From Rhodospirillales bacterium Ga0074136 (GTDB lineage: Bacteria > Pseudomonadota > Alphaproteobacteria > Acetobacterales > Acetobacteraceae): 64,000 nucleotides of DNA. Made by a program: the position numbers and the translations under genes. Shown in pieces: positions 49,898 to 58,619 of this stretch; the stretch's first letter is position 1; each line of letters begins with the position of its first letter. The notes below the pieces were generated by a model, which was given only the letters and a program-made list of their open reading frames with translations, made no database searches and had not been told where the DNA came from. Location: assembly GCA_001464375.1 (NCBI GenBank), contig LNEW01000145.1, forward strand, positions 162,330 to 226,329, given 5' to 3'.

Positions 49898-50818
49898 TCA
49901 GGGGGCGTTCGAAACGATCCGCCGGCAATGCACCAGCGCGGCGTCGATCAGATTGTCCGTTGCCTCCGGCGTGCGGAAGGCGGAATGCGAGGTCAGCACC
50001 ACATTCGGCAGCGCCGACAGCGCGTGTCCGGCCGGCAGCGGTTCCTCCAGGAACACGTCGAGGCCCGCGGCGCCGATGCGGCCCTCACGCAGGGCCGCGG
50101 TCAGCGCAGGCTCGTCCACGATCGCGCCGCGCGCCGTGTTGATGAACAGCGAGCCGGGCCGCATGCGCGCCAGGCGTGCCGCGTCCAGGAAGCCGCGCGT
50201 CTCGTCGTTCAGCAGCAGATGCAGCGAGACGACGTCGCTGCCCGCCAGCAGCGTGTCGATATCGGTGAAGGTCACGCCGGGATGGGATTTCGGCGTGCGG
50301 TTCCAGGCCAGCACCTTCATGCCCGCACCGGTGCACAGCCGCGCCATCTCGGCACCGATGCCGCCGAAGCCGATGATGCCGACCGTCTTGCCGGTCAGTT
50401 GCATGCCATCCGTGCGTGGCCAGCCGCCGCCCACGATGCTGTGGTGCATGGCGCCGATGCCGCGCGCCGCCGCCCACATCAGCGCGAACGCCATCTCGGC
50501 CACGGCGGTGTCGCCATAGCCCTTGATGATGTGGATCTTGACGCCGCATTCGGCCTCCAGCGCCTCGGGGTCCATGTAGGACCGCGCGCCGGTGCCCAGG
50601 AAGACGATGTGGCGCAGGTCGGGGCAGCGCTTCACGACGTCGACCGGGAAATGCGTGTGGTCGTCGATGGCGATCTGCACGCCGGCGAGCAGGCCGGGCA
50701 GGGCGTCAGGCGTGATGTCGGGGTCCTCGTGGATCGCGACCGGCAGGTCGTCGGCGCGATGAAGCCGGCGCATCACGTCGGCGAGGGAGGCATTGGCATC
50801 GACGAAGGCAGCGCGCAT
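49898..50818 (-). CDS. D-isomer specific 2-hydroxyacid dehydrogenase
   Basis: A 306-residue dehydrogenase. The NAD site is GIIGFGGIGAEMA, the catalytic arginine is in NTARGAIVDE, and the catalytic histidine is in LTSHSAFRTPE. It follows a mandelate racemase homologue by 13 bases on the same strand, so the pair may convert both enantiomers of a 2-hydroxyacid to the 2-oxoacid: racemisation, then oxidation of the D form. ATG 50818 is preceded by GAAGGAA on the minus strand. It differs in sequence from the dehydrogenase at 7064. Confidence 0.88.
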   Translation of the reverse strand: MRAAFVDANASLADVMRRLHRADDLPVAIHEDPDITPDALPGLLAGVQIAIDDHTHFPVDVVKRCPDLRHIVFLGTGARSYMDPEALEAECGVKIHIIKGYGDTAVAEMAFALMWAAARGIGAMHHSIVGGGWPRTDGMQLTGKTVGIIGFGGIGAEMARLCTGAGMKVLAWNRTPKSHPGVTFTDIDTLLAGSDVVSLHLLLNDETRGFLDAARLARMRPGSLFINTARGAIVDEPALTAALREGRIGAAGLDVFLEEPLPAGHALSALPNVVLTSHSAFRTPEATDNLIDAALVHCRRIVSNAP

Positions 50819-50831
50819 TTCGATTGTTCCT

Positions 50832-51920
50832 TCACACATCCGCGGCGTGCTTGATCAGCGCCGCCTCATCCCAAGCGATGCCCATCCCCGGCCGGTCCGG
50901 CACCAGTGCCATGCCGTCCCGCACCACCAGCGGTTCGGCCAGCAGCGGCGCTGCGATATCCAGGTGCTCCAGCAGGTGCGCCGTCGGCGTCACGTTCAGC
51001 AGGTGCACGCTGGCCTCGACGAAGATGTGCGAGGACATCGGCACGCGATGCGCCGCAGCCATCGCCGCCGCGCGCATCCAGCCGGTCACGCCGCCGATCT
51101 TCATCGCATCCGGCATGCACAAATCGACCGCGCCGGCCATCAGCGCGCGGTGCATCCCGGCCGGGCCCCACCAGTTCTCGCCGCCCTGGACCGGGATGGC
51201 CAGGCGGCGTGCCAGTTCCGCCAGGCCGGCGTCGTTCTGTACCGGCAGCGGTTCCTCGATCCAGCGGACATCGAGCGCCTCCAGCGCGCGGCCGCGGCGC
51301 TCGGCCTCGGGCAGGCTCAGCGCCTGGTTGTAGTCGACCAGGATCTGCACATCCGCCCCCACCGCGCCGCGCACCGCGCGCACCGTGTCGAGGTCATCCT
51401 CCAGCCGTGCCTGCCCGAGCTTGAACTTGACGGCGCGCGCGCCGAGCGTCGCCACCGCAAGCCCGGCCTCCTGCGCCAGCATCGCCGCACCCCAGCCGCG
51501 CAGCGAGGCATAGATCGGCACCGGCCGCGCCTCCCCGCCCAGCAGCACGCACAAAGGCAGGCCGGCGCGCACCGCCAGCGCATCCCACAGCGCCATGTCG
51601 AGCGCCGAGAGCGCGATCTGCACCAGCCCCTCGGTTCCGAGGATGCGCCCGGCATCGTGCATCTCCCGCCACAGCGTGGCCGGCGCCAGTGGCCGCCCGA
51701 CCAGCCCCGCCCCCAGGCTGCGCGCCAGCGCCGCGGTCGGCCCCAGGGCCGCCGGCACATAGGGGAAAACGTAGGCGCTGCCCGCCGCGCCGCAGTCGGT
51801 GCGCACATCCACGATCACCAGCGGGGCGCGCGGGATGACGTTCAGGCTGTTGCGCAGCGGCGGGTCGATCGGCGCATCGACCGTGCGCACGCGCACCTCG
51901 CCGATCAGCGGAATCGTCAT
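50832..51920 (-). CDS. Mandelate racemase homologue (enolase superfamily)
   Basis: A 362-residue protein very close to Pseudomonas mandelate racemase. The catalytic lysines are Lys165/Lys167 in VKFKLG and the base histidine is His298 in SSHIFVE. The electrophilic glutamate is Glu318 in TPTAHLLE; these numbers match MR Lys164, Lys166, His297 and Glu317. Metal-site segments VDYNQ, WIEEP and GGENWWGP and the DAMKIGGVTGW segment are also kept. MR interconverts the enantiomers of 2-hydroxy acids such as mandelate. ATG 51920 has GGAGG upstream on the minus strand. It is paired with a 2-hydroxyacid dehydrogenase at 49898. Mandelate itself is not proven as substrate. Confidence 0.9.
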   Translation of the reverse strand: MTIPLIGEVRVRTVDAPIDPPLRNSLNVIPRAPLVIVDVRTDCGAAGSAYVFPYVPAALGPTAALARSLGAGLVGRPLAPATLWREMHDAGRILGTEGLVQIALSALDMALWDALAVRAGLPLCVLLGGEARPVPIYASLRGWGAAMLAQEAGLAVATLGARAVKFKLGQARLEDDLDTVRAVRGAVGADVQILVDYNQALSLPEAERRGRALEALDVRWIEEPLPVQNDAGLAELARRLAIPVQGGENWWGPAGMHRALMAGAVDLCMPDAMKIGGVTGWMRAAAMAAAHRVPMSSHIFVEASVHLLNVTPTAHLLEHLDIAAPLLAEPLVVRDGMALVPDRPGMGIAWDEAALIKHAADV

Positions 51921-51955
51921 GGGCGGCATCCTCCGGGGGCGATCCTGCCCGCGCG

Positions 51956-52828
51956 TCAGTCGCGCGTCGAGGCATGCGCCTCCAGCAGCGAGACGTTCAG
52001 CTCCGCCCCGAGCAGCACGACAAACACGCTCACCCAGAACCACATCATCAGCGCGATGGCGGCGCCGAGCGGCCCATACATCAGGTCATAGGTCGCGACG
52101 TGCGACACATAGAGCGTGAACCCCGCCGAAGCCGCCGCCCACAGCAGCGTCGCCACCACCGCACCCGGCAGCGTCCACTGCAGGCCCGGATGCCGCCCGG
52201 ACGGCCCGAGTCGATACACCACGATGAGCCCGACGAAGACCAGCAGCAGCAGCGTCCCCAACGATGTCCCGCGCAGCGCCCAGGCCTGCGGTGCCGGCAG
52301 GCCGAACAGCGCGGCGAGGCCCGGCAGCGCCACCAGGGATGCGATCGCCAGCGCCACCGCCAGGGTGATCGCCAGCGTGATGCCGATGGCGAGCAGGTGG
52401 TAGTGCAGGAAGCCGCGCGCCTCGACCACGTTGTGCGCCATGTTCAGCGCCCCGATCATCGCTCGCGTGCCGGCGGAGGCCGACCAGATCGCCACCCCGC
52501 CCGAGACGATCGCACCCCATTCCAGCCGCGGCCGCGGCAATTCGATCAGGTCGTGCACCCGCCCGGCGATGAGCTCGAAGGTTTCCACCGGCACCAGTTC
52601 GCGCAGCACTTCAAGCTGCGGTTCCACCGTCTCCCGGTCGAAGGCCAAGCCGTAGACCAGCACCAGCAGGAAGATCGCCGGAAACAGCGCGACCATGGCG
52701 TAGAAGGCGCAGCCGGCGGCGGTGAGGGCGATGCGGTCGGATGCTGCCTCGCGCCACATGCGCCGGGCGACCGCGAAGGCGCTGTCGCGGCGCCGGGGCC
52801 GGTCGCGAACGGGCGGCATGACATCCAT
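51956..52828 (-). CDS. YihY/BrkB (UPF0761) inner-membrane protein
   Basis: A 290-residue membrane protein with about six transmembrane helices. Typical landmarks are LTAAGCAFYAMVALFPAIF, ALNMAHNVVEARGF and PLGAAIALMMWFWVSVFVVL near the C-terminus. The family is widespread, was once annotated as a ribonuclease BN component, and its function is not settled. ATG 52828 was chosen among MDVM start options. It lies 35 bases downstream-side of the mandelate racemase homologue start but probably belongs to a separate unit. Confidence 0.85.
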   Translation of the reverse strand: MDVMPPVRDRPRRRDSAFAVARRMWREAASDRIALTAAGCAFYAMVALFPAIFLLVLVYGLAFDRETVEPQLEVLRELVPVETFELIAGRVHDLIELPRPRLEWGAIVSGGVAIWSASAGTRAMIGALNMAHNVVEARGFLHYHLLAIGITLAITLAVALAIASLVALPGLAALFGLPAPQAWALRGTSLGTLLLLVFVGLIVVYRLGPSGRHPGLQWTLPGAVVATLLWAAASAGFTLYVSHVATYDLMYGPLGAAIALMMWFWVSVFVVLLGAELNVSLLEAHASTRD

Positions 52829-52880
52829 GCCGCAACAGGTAGGGGGAAACCGCCGCGGCGGAAACGCCGCTGTGCCCGCC

Positions 52881-53195
52881 TCAGCCGATTGTGCGTGTGG
52901 GTGCGGCCTCCGGCGGGCGTTGCCGGTCGGTCGCGGCGCGCAGTTCCAGCGGCGTGATCCGGCCATCCTGGTCGGTGTCCAGCCGCTGGAGCAGTGCGGC
53001 GAGCGTATTGCCCGTGGGTGTTCCCGGCCCCGCGATCCTGGTGGGGCTCGTCCGCAATCCTTGCAGCGTCGCGGCGAATTCCTGTCCGCCGCCGGCAGCC
53101 TGAAGCCGAGCCGCATCCTGCTGGCTCTGCATGCGGAAGGCCCGGATCGCCTGGGGGGCGGTGGGGGCTGTCTGCATGGCCGCGACCTCCGTCAT
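52881..53195 (-). CDS. Small EF-hand domain protein
   Basis: A 104-residue protein with one clear EF-hand, LLQRLDTDQDGRITPLELR, in which Asp, Asp, Asp and Glu positions form a calcium-binding loop. The N-terminal part is glutamine- and alanine-rich, and no signal peptide or membrane segment is visible. Calcium binding is a family property. Its role here is unknown. It sits between yihY and an RlmM-like methyltransferase on the same strand. Confidence 0.7.
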   Translation of the reverse strand: MTEVAAMQTAPTAPQAIRAFRMQSQQDAARLQAAGGGQEFAATLQGLRTSPTRIAGPGTPTGNTLAALLQRLDTDQDGRITPLELRAATDRQRPPEAAPTRTIG

Positions 53196-53272
53196 GGTGG
53201 CACCCGGCGTTTCCGGGCGGCGCCGTGCTGGCGCAGGATGGGTATTGCAGGGACCGTGCCAGACCGCGTGCG

Positions 53273-54187
53273 TCAATCGGCGGCGAGCCGGGCGAAGGTC
53301 AGCTCGTGCTTGTTGTGGAAGCCGTGGAACAGCCGTGCGCCCGGGATCGCGGCGAAGGCCGCGGCCGTGTCGTGGTCCGTCTCGCCCTGGAATTTCAGCG
53401 TGCAGACGATGTTGCGCGCGGCCCCCGCCTCCAGCCATCGCTGAACCAGCCCCAGCAGGCGCGCCGGGTAGCAGATGATGTCGGAGAACAGCCAGTCGAC
53501 CGGCATGTCCTGCCGGGGGTCCAGGCCGAAGGCGCTCTCCTGCCGGCAGGAAACGCCGGGCATGGCGGCGATGCCGGCATCGAGCGGCGCCTTGTCCACC
53601 GCCACGACCCGCGCGCCGAGCCGTGCCAGCGCCCAGGTCCAGCCGCCCGGCGCGGCCCCGAGGTCGAGGCAGGTCTCGCCCGGGCCAGGATGGCGGCCGA
53701 TGCGCGTCAGCGCCTCCCACAGTTTCAGGTAGGCGCGCGACGGCGGGCCTTCGCGGTCCTCGATGAAGGAGACTTCGCCATTCACGAAGGGGCTGGCCTT
53801 GGTGGGGCTGGCCAGCATCCGGTCGGGCGCCAGCAGCGTCCAGGCGCCCAGGTGCGCGGTGGGCGCCGGTTCGGGGAAGGCCAGGGGGCGCGCCTTCACC
53901 GGCGGCAGGCGATCGGCCAGCAGCGCCGAGCGGCGGTGATGCAGCAGCGGCAGATGGGCCCAATTGCGCTGGATGGCCCGCAGCGCATCGGCGCCGGCCT
54001 TGACCGAGGGGACCGGGATCTCGCGCGGGTCGGTCCAGGTGTCGAGCGCCCAGGGCGCGATGACCGGCGGATCGGGCGACAGCGCCAGGCGGCCATGCCA
54101 GGCGGCGATGGCCGTGCCGGCGCGGCGCAGATCCTCGGCCAGGTCCGCCTCGAATCCCTCGGCCGCCAGGTAGGCGCTGCGGATCAC
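53273..54187 (-). CDS. FtsJ/RlmM-like SAM-dependent RNA 2'-O-methyltransferase
   Basis: A 304-residue methyltransferase. The SAM-binding motif is CLDLGAAPGGWTWALARLG, then VDKAPL, the catalytic aspartate in FSDIICYP, and the catalytic lysine in VCTLKFQGETD, matching the K-D-K-E layout of RlmM/FtsJ ribose methyltransferases. RlmM methylates one ribose of 23S rRNA (C2498 in E. coli). The start is GTG at 54187, overlapping the stop of the DUF423 gene. The N-terminal 160 residues are more divergent. Confidence 0.78.
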   Translation of the reverse strand: MIRSAYLAAEGFEADLAEDLRRAGTAIAAWHGRLALSPDPPVIAPWALDTWTDPREIPVPSVKAGADALRAIQRNWAHLPLLHHRRSALLADRLPPVKARPLAFPEPAPTAHLGAWTLLAPDRMLASPTKASPFVNGEVSFIEDREGPPSRAYLKLWEALTRIGRHPGPGETCLDLGAAPGGWTWALARLGARVVAVDKAPLDAGIAAMPGVSCRQESAFGLDPRQDMPVDWLFSDIICYPARLLGLVQRWLEAGAARNIVCTLKFQGETDHDTAAAFAAIPGARLFHGFHNKHELTFARLAAD

Positions 54188-54546
54188 CGCTTCAGCGCGG
54201 CCAGCGCCAGCAGGGCCCAGCCGGCCATCAGCAGCATCCCGCCGGCAGGTGCCACGGGGCCGAGCGAGGCCCCGCCCAGCGCGCCCCACCACACCGCGCC
54301 GCAGAACGCCGCGGTGCCGAGCGCGAAGGCCGTGCCGGCGAGATGCGCCATGCTCCGCCCGCGCTCCGCCATCAGCCCCGCCACCAGCAGCGCGGCGGCG
54401 TGCCAGCCCTGGATCATCAACGCGCTGTCCACCGCGCGGCGCTGCACGCCGTCGAATCCGGCCGGCGTGCCATGGGCGGCCCAGGCCGCGAGGGCGACGG
54501 CGACAAGCCCCGTGAGGGCGCCAAGGACAAGCCAGATGCGATGCAT
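54184..54546 (-). CDS. DUF423 (YgdD-like) membrane protein
   Basis: A 120-residue protein with three or four hydrophobic helices. The family pattern LGALTGLVAVALAAWAAHG near the N-terminus and GTAAFCGAVWWGAL further on is clear. Function is unknown. It overlaps the start of the RlmM-like gene (GTGA) and in many bacteria DUF423 and RlmM genes are neighbours, which supports both calls. Confidence 0.85.
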   Translation of the reverse strand: MHRIWLVLGALTGLVAVALAAWAAHGTPAGFDGVQRRAVDSALMIQGWHAAALLVAGLMAERGRSMAHLAGTAFALGTAAFCGAVWWGALGGASLGPVAPAGGMLLMAGWALLALAALKR

Positions 54547-54578
54547 GGCCGCAGGCTTACGCCCGTCCGGCACGGCCG

Positions 54579-54860
54579 TCACGCCCGGCTGAACAGCCGC
54601 CGGATGCGTTCGACGGCACCGGCCAGGCGACGGCCGAGCGAGGCTTCCATGGCCTCGACCTTGCCGACGTGGTGCGGCCAGCGGTCGGCCACCCAACCCC
54701 AGCGCTGTGCCGCCCAGATGTGCTGGTCGCGCAGGATGAAGACGCCCAAGGCGAGGAACAGGAAGCCCTGCAGGAAGGGCAGCACCAGGCCGAGCACGCC
54801 GAGCGCAAGAAGCGTCCAGCCCGCGGCCTTGCGGGAGAGGGAGGGGCGCAGGATGACCAT
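54579..54860 (-). CDS. Small membrane protein (PGPGW/DUF454-like)
   Basis: A 93-residue protein with two predicted transmembrane helices around AAGWTLLALGVLGLVLPFLQ and GFLFLALGVFIL, followed by a basic and amphipathic tail. The layout of a glycine/leucine helix, a proline turn and a second helix resembles the PGPGW or DUF454 small membrane families, but the match is loose. It starts with ATG at 54860 and precedes the DUF423 gene by 33 bases. Confidence 0.6.
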   Translation of the reverse strand: MVILRPSLSRKAAGWTLLALGVLGLVLPFLQGFLFLALGVFILRDQHIWAAQRWGWVADRWPHHVGKVEAMEASLGRRLAGAVERIRRLFSRA

Positions 54861-54949
54861 CGCCGGGAAATGGTCAGCCGGGTCGACGGGTGCAAGCGCC
54901 GCGCGATGGTCTGCTCGCCCTCGCCGTGTTGCGAAGCGTTGCACCGCAG

Positions 54950-54982
54950 CGCGCGCGGGGGACGGGCGAAGCCCCGCGCGCG
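54950..54982 (-). terminator. Strong GC hairpin after lpd
   Basis: CGCGCGCGGGG at 54950-54960 and CCCCGCGCGCG at 54972-54982 form an 11-bp stem with an 11-base loop, 12 bases after the lpd stop. It has no T-tract, but stem strength and place support a terminator for the leftward lpd gene. Confidence 0.5.
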
Positions 54983-54993
54983 CCGCGCGGCCG

Positions 54994-56385
54994 TCAGATG
55001 TGGATCGGCTTGTCCCAGGCCGCCATCGCCGCTTCCTTCACCGCCTCGTTCAACGACGGATGCGCGTGGCTGATGCGGGCGATGTCCTCCGCGCTCGCAC
55101 CGAATTCGATCGCCATCGCGAGCTCGGCGATCAGCGTGCCGGCGTCGGGGCCGATGATGTGCGCGCCCAGCACCTTGTCGGTGGTCTTGTCGGCCAGCAC
55201 CTTCACGAAGCCGTCGGTGGCCGCCATCGCCCGGGCGCGGCCATTCGCCATGAAGGGGAATTTCCCGACCTTGTAGGCGGTGCCGGCGGCCTTCAGCGTT
55301 TCCTCGGTGGCGCCGACCGACGCCACTTCCGGCCATGTGTAGACCACGCCGGGAATGGCATCGTAATTGATGTGCGGCTTCTGGCCGGCCAGCATCTCGG
55401 CCAGCGCATAGCCCTCATCCTCGGCCTTGTGTGCCAGCATCGCACCCGCGATGGCGTCGCCGATGGCGTAGATGCCCGGGACGTTGGTCGCGAAATGGGC
55501 GTCGGTCTTCACCCGCCCGCGTTCGTCCAGCGCCACGCCCAACGCATCGAGGCCGAGCCCCGCGACATGCGGCCGCCGGCCGATCGCCAGCAACACCACA
55601 TCGGCGCGGATGGCTTCCGCCGCGCCGCCGGCGGCCGGTTCCACCTGCAGCGTCACGCCATCCGCATCCGCCGCCGCGCCTGTCACCTTGGAGGACAGCC
55701 GGAACTTCATCCCCTGCTTGGCCAGGATGCGTTCGAACTGCTTGCGGATCTCGCCATCCATGCCCGGCAGGATGCCATCCAGGTATTCGATCACCGTCAC
55801 CTGCGACCCGAGGCGCCGCCAGACGCTGCCCATCTCGAGCCCGATCACGCCGCCGCCGATCACCACAAGATGCTTCGGCACCGCCTCGAGCTCCAGCGCG
55901 CCGGTCGAGGTGACGATGCGCTTCTCATCGACCTCGACGCCCCGCAGCGGAGTGGATTCGCTGCCGGTGGCGATGACGATGTGCTTCGCCGCGTAGTCGG
56001 CGCCCGCGACCTGCACCGTACCGGGGCTGGTGATCCGCCCCTCGCCCTTCAGCCAGGTCACCTTGTTCTTCTTGAACAGGAACTCCACGCCCTTGACGTT
56101 GGCGGAGACCACCTCGGCCTTGCGCGCCTGCATCCTGGCCAGGTCGAGCGTCACCTGGCCCACGCCGATGCCGTGGTCGGCCAGGTGCCTGGCGGTCTCC
56201 TCGAAGACCTCCGAGGAATGCAGCAGCGCCTTGGACGGGATGCAGCCGATATTCAGGCAGGTGCCGCCGAGGGTCTCGCGCTTCTCGACGCAGGCCACCT
56301 TCAGCCCGAGCTGGGCGGCCCGGATGGCGCAGACATAGCCGCCAGGGCCGGCGCCGATCACGATGACATCGAAGGTTTCGGGCAT
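54994..56385 (-). CDS. lpdA: Dihydrolipoyl dehydrogenase (E3)
   Basis: A 463-residue flavoenzyme. The FAD site is [20 protein letters not shown], the redox disulphide is in [13 protein letters not shown], the NAD site is [16 protein letters not shown], and the dimer-interface histidine is in SHAHPSLNE. It reoxidises the lipoyl groups of 2-oxoacid dehydrogenases, giving NADH. No E1 or E2 gene lies nearby, so it is stand-alone here and may serve several complexes. It is divergent from a Bug gene at 56551. Confidence 0.95.
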   Translation of the reverse strand: MPETFDVIVIGAGPGGYVCAIRAAQLGLKVACVEKRETLGGTCLNIGCIPSKALLHSSEVFEETARHLADHGIGVGQVTLDLARMQARKAEVVSANVKGVEFLFKKNKVTWLKGEGRITSPGTVQVAGADYAAKHIVIATGSESTPLRGVEVDEKRIVTSTGALELEAVPKHLVVIGGGVIGLEMGSVWRRLGSQVTVIEYLDGILPGMDGEIRKQFERILAKQGMKFRLSSKVTGAAADADGVTLQVEPAAGGAAEAIRADVVLLAIGRRPHVAGLGLDALGVALDERGRVKTDAHFATNVPGIYAIGDAIAGAMLAHKAEDEGYALAEMLAGQKPHINYDAIPGVVYTWPEVASVGATEETLKAAGTAYKVGKFPFMANGRARAMAATDGFVKVLADKTTDKVLGAHIIGPDAGTLIAELAMAIEFGASAEDIARISHAHPSLNEAVKEAAMAAWDKPIHI

Positions 56386-56550
56386 GGATCGGGCGTCCTG
56401 GTCTGGAGGCAGGGAAGGGCGGGCGGAAACTGCCCCCGCAGCGGGCCGGGATCAAGGCACAGGGAACACTTGGGATCGACTGCGATCCTCCTCTATCCTG
56501 CCGCCATCGGCAGGCGCCAGCAGACGCGCCGCCCCGAGGAGGAACGCCGC

Positions 56551-57549
56551 ATGACCGTCCGGGACACCACCGCCCCCCATCCGACCCGCCGCCTGGTGCT
56601 GGCCGCCGGCGCTGCGACGCTCGCCTTGCCGAGCATCGCGCGCGCCCAGGCCCGCTTCCCCGACCGGCCGATCCAGCTGGTGGTGCCCTGGCCGGCGGGC
56701 GGGTCCGCGGACGTGCAGCTGCGCTCGATCGGCGACATCGCCTCGCGCACGCTCGGCCAGCCGGTGGTGATCCAGAACCGCCCCGGCGCCGGCGGCACGC
56801 TCGGCCCGCTGAGCGTGGCACAGCAGGCGCGCCCCGATGGCCATACCCTCACGCAGATGCACCTCTCGGTGCTGCGCCGTCCCTGGATGATGCGCACGCC
56901 GGGCTGGGACCCGGTGGGGGACTTCACCCACATCATCGGCATGACCGGCTGGCTGTTCGGCTGCGCCGTCAAGGCCGACAGCCGCTTCCGCACCTGGCAG
57001 GAGATGATCGCCTTCGCCCGTGCCAATCCCGGCCGGCTGACCTTCACGACCTCGGGCATCGGCACGACCAACCACCTGGCGATGGAATCCGTCCAGGAAA
57101 AGGACGGCGTGCAGCTGACCCACGTGCCCTATCGCGGATCGAACGAGGCGGTCACCGCCGTGCTCGGCGGCCAGGTGGACATGGTCTGCGACAGCTCGAC
57201 CTGGGCGCCCTTCGTCGAGAACAACCAGATGCGCGCGCTGTCGGTCTGGACCGCGGAGCGCGTGCCGCGGTTCTCCACCGTGCCGACGCTCAAGGAACTC
57301 GGCTACGACCTGGTGGTCACCTCCCCCTATGGCGTGAGCGGCCCCAAGGGCATGGACGAGGGCGTGGTGCGCGTGCTGCACGATGTCATGCGCGATGCGC
57401 TCATGACGCCGGAGAACGCCGATGTCCGCTCGCGCTTCGACATGCCGCTGGTCTACCAGGACACCCAGACCTACCGCGCCTTCATCGCCGAGCGCGTGGA
57501 GTACGAGAAGGCCATGGTGCGCCGGCTGAACCTCAGCCTCGATGGCTGA
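56551..57549 (+). CDS. Bug/TctC family receptor, first of three tandem paralogues
   Basis: A 332-residue periplasmic receptor with a signal peptide (RRLVLAAGAATLALPSIARAQ) and the opening FPDRPIQLVVPWPAGGSADV, then VVIQNRPGAGGTLGP. GAGGAGGAA precedes the ATG. It shares long segments such as WDPVGDFTHIIGMTG, TTSGIGTTNHLAMES and VTSPYGVSGPKGM with the next two genes, so the three arose by tandem duplication. No TctAB pair is adjacent. Different ligands for the three are possible. Confidence 0.92.
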   Translation: MTVRDTTAPHPTRRLVLAAGAATLALPSIARAQARFPDRPIQLVVPWPAGGSADVQLRSIGDIASRTLGQPVVIQNRPGAGGTLGPLSVAQQARPDGHTLTQMHLSVLRRPWMMRTPGWDPVGDFTHIIGMTGWLFGCAVKADSRFRTWQEMIAFARANPGRLTFTTSGIGTTNHLAMESVQEKDGVQLTHVPYRGSNEAVTAVLGGQVDMVCDSSTWAPFVENNQMRALSVWTAERVPRFSTVPTLKELGYDLVVTSPYGVSGPKGMDEGVVRVLHDVMRDALMTPENADVRSRFDMPLVYQDTQTYRAFIAERVEYEKAMVRRLNLSLDG

Positions 57550-57616
57550 GGGGAGCGGGCCGGTGACGGTCTCCAGGATGCACCGAGCCGCGCATTCTCG
57601 AACGGAGGACAAAACG

Positions 57617-58582
57617 ATGATCGCACGGCGCGTCCTGCTGGCGGGGGCGGCCGCTCCGCTGCTCGCCCGCCCATCCCTCGGCCAGGGGCGCTTCCCGAAC
57701 CGGCCGATCCGCTTCCTGATCCCGTGGGCGCCGGGCGGCACGCTCGACGGCTTCATGCGGCTGCAGACCGAGTTGTTCCAGCAGGAATTCGGCCAGCCCG
57801 TGCTGATCGAGAACCGCCCGGGCGCACGCGGCACGCTGGCTGCGCTGCAACTGACCAACCAGGCGCGACCGGATGGCTACACCATCGCGCATCACCACCT
57901 CTCGGTGATCCGCCATCCCTTCCTGACCCGGCGTCCGACCTGGGATCCGGTCAGCGACTTCACCTACATCATGCAGCAGACCGGCTTCGTGTTCGGCCAT
58001 GTCGTGCACCCGGCCTCGGGCTGGAACACGCTGGCCGACATGTTCGCCGAGGCGCGCCGGCGGCCGGGCGAACTGACCTACGGCACCTCCGGCATCGCGA
58101 CGTCCAACCACCTGGCCATGGAGGAGCTGTGCGAACGCGAGGGCGTGCAGATGGTCCATGTGCCCTATCGCGGCACCACCGAGAACATCACCGCGCTGCT
58201 GGCGCGCCAGATCCACTGCATCGCCAATTCCAACACCTGGGTGCCGAATGTCGAGGCGGGGCAGCTGCGCCTGCTCGCGGTCTGGACACGCGACCGCCTG
58301 CGCGCCTTCCCCAATGCACCGACCCTGACCGAGCTCGGCTACGGGATGGTGGTCACCTCGCCCTATGGAATCGTCGGGCCGAAGGGGATGGACCCCGAGA
58401 TCGTGGAGTTCTTCCACCAGGCCTTCCGCAAGACGCAGCTGCATCCGACAGTCCAGGCCTTCATGGCGCGCAACGACCAGCCGGACGAATATCTGGGCCC
58501 GGCCGACTACACGGCCTTCGCCCGCGAACGTGCGGTGTACGAACAGCGGATGGTGGCACGGCTCAATCTCAGCATCGACTGA
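57617..58582 (+). CDS. Bug/TctC family receptor, second of three tandem paralogues
   Basis: A 321-residue paralogue of the genes on either side. It has a signal peptide (MIARRVLLAGAAAPLLARPS), the core FPNRPIRFLIPWAPGGTLDG, and ENRPGARGTLAALQL. The segment around HHHLSVIRHPFLTRRPTWDP is almost the same as in the third gene. GGAGGAC precedes the ATG at 57617. The 67-base gap from the first gene and the 37-base gap to the third allow a single transcript. Confidence 0.92.
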   Translation: MIARRVLLAGAAAPLLARPSLGQGRFPNRPIRFLIPWAPGGTLDGFMRLQTELFQQEFGQPVLIENRPGARGTLAALQLTNQARPDGYTIAHHHLSVIRHPFLTRRPTWDPVSDFTYIMQQTGFVFGHVVHPASGWNTLADMFAEARRRPGELTYGTSGIATSNHLAMEELCEREGVQMVHVPYRGTTENITALLARQIHCIANSNTWVPNVEAGQLRLLAVWTRDRLRAFPNAPTLTELGYGMVVTSPYGIVGPKGMDPEIVEFFHQAFRKTQLHPTVQAFMARNDQPDEYLGPADYTAFARERAVYEQRMVARLNLSID

Positions 58583-58619
58583 CGCGCCTCATAAAACGGC
58601 GCGCAGCAGGGAGGACGAC

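Noticed and set aside
54950..54982. The strong GC inverted repeat as a mobile-element end
   Set aside because: It occurs once, directly after a stop codon, with no transposase or target duplication; a terminator is simpler.
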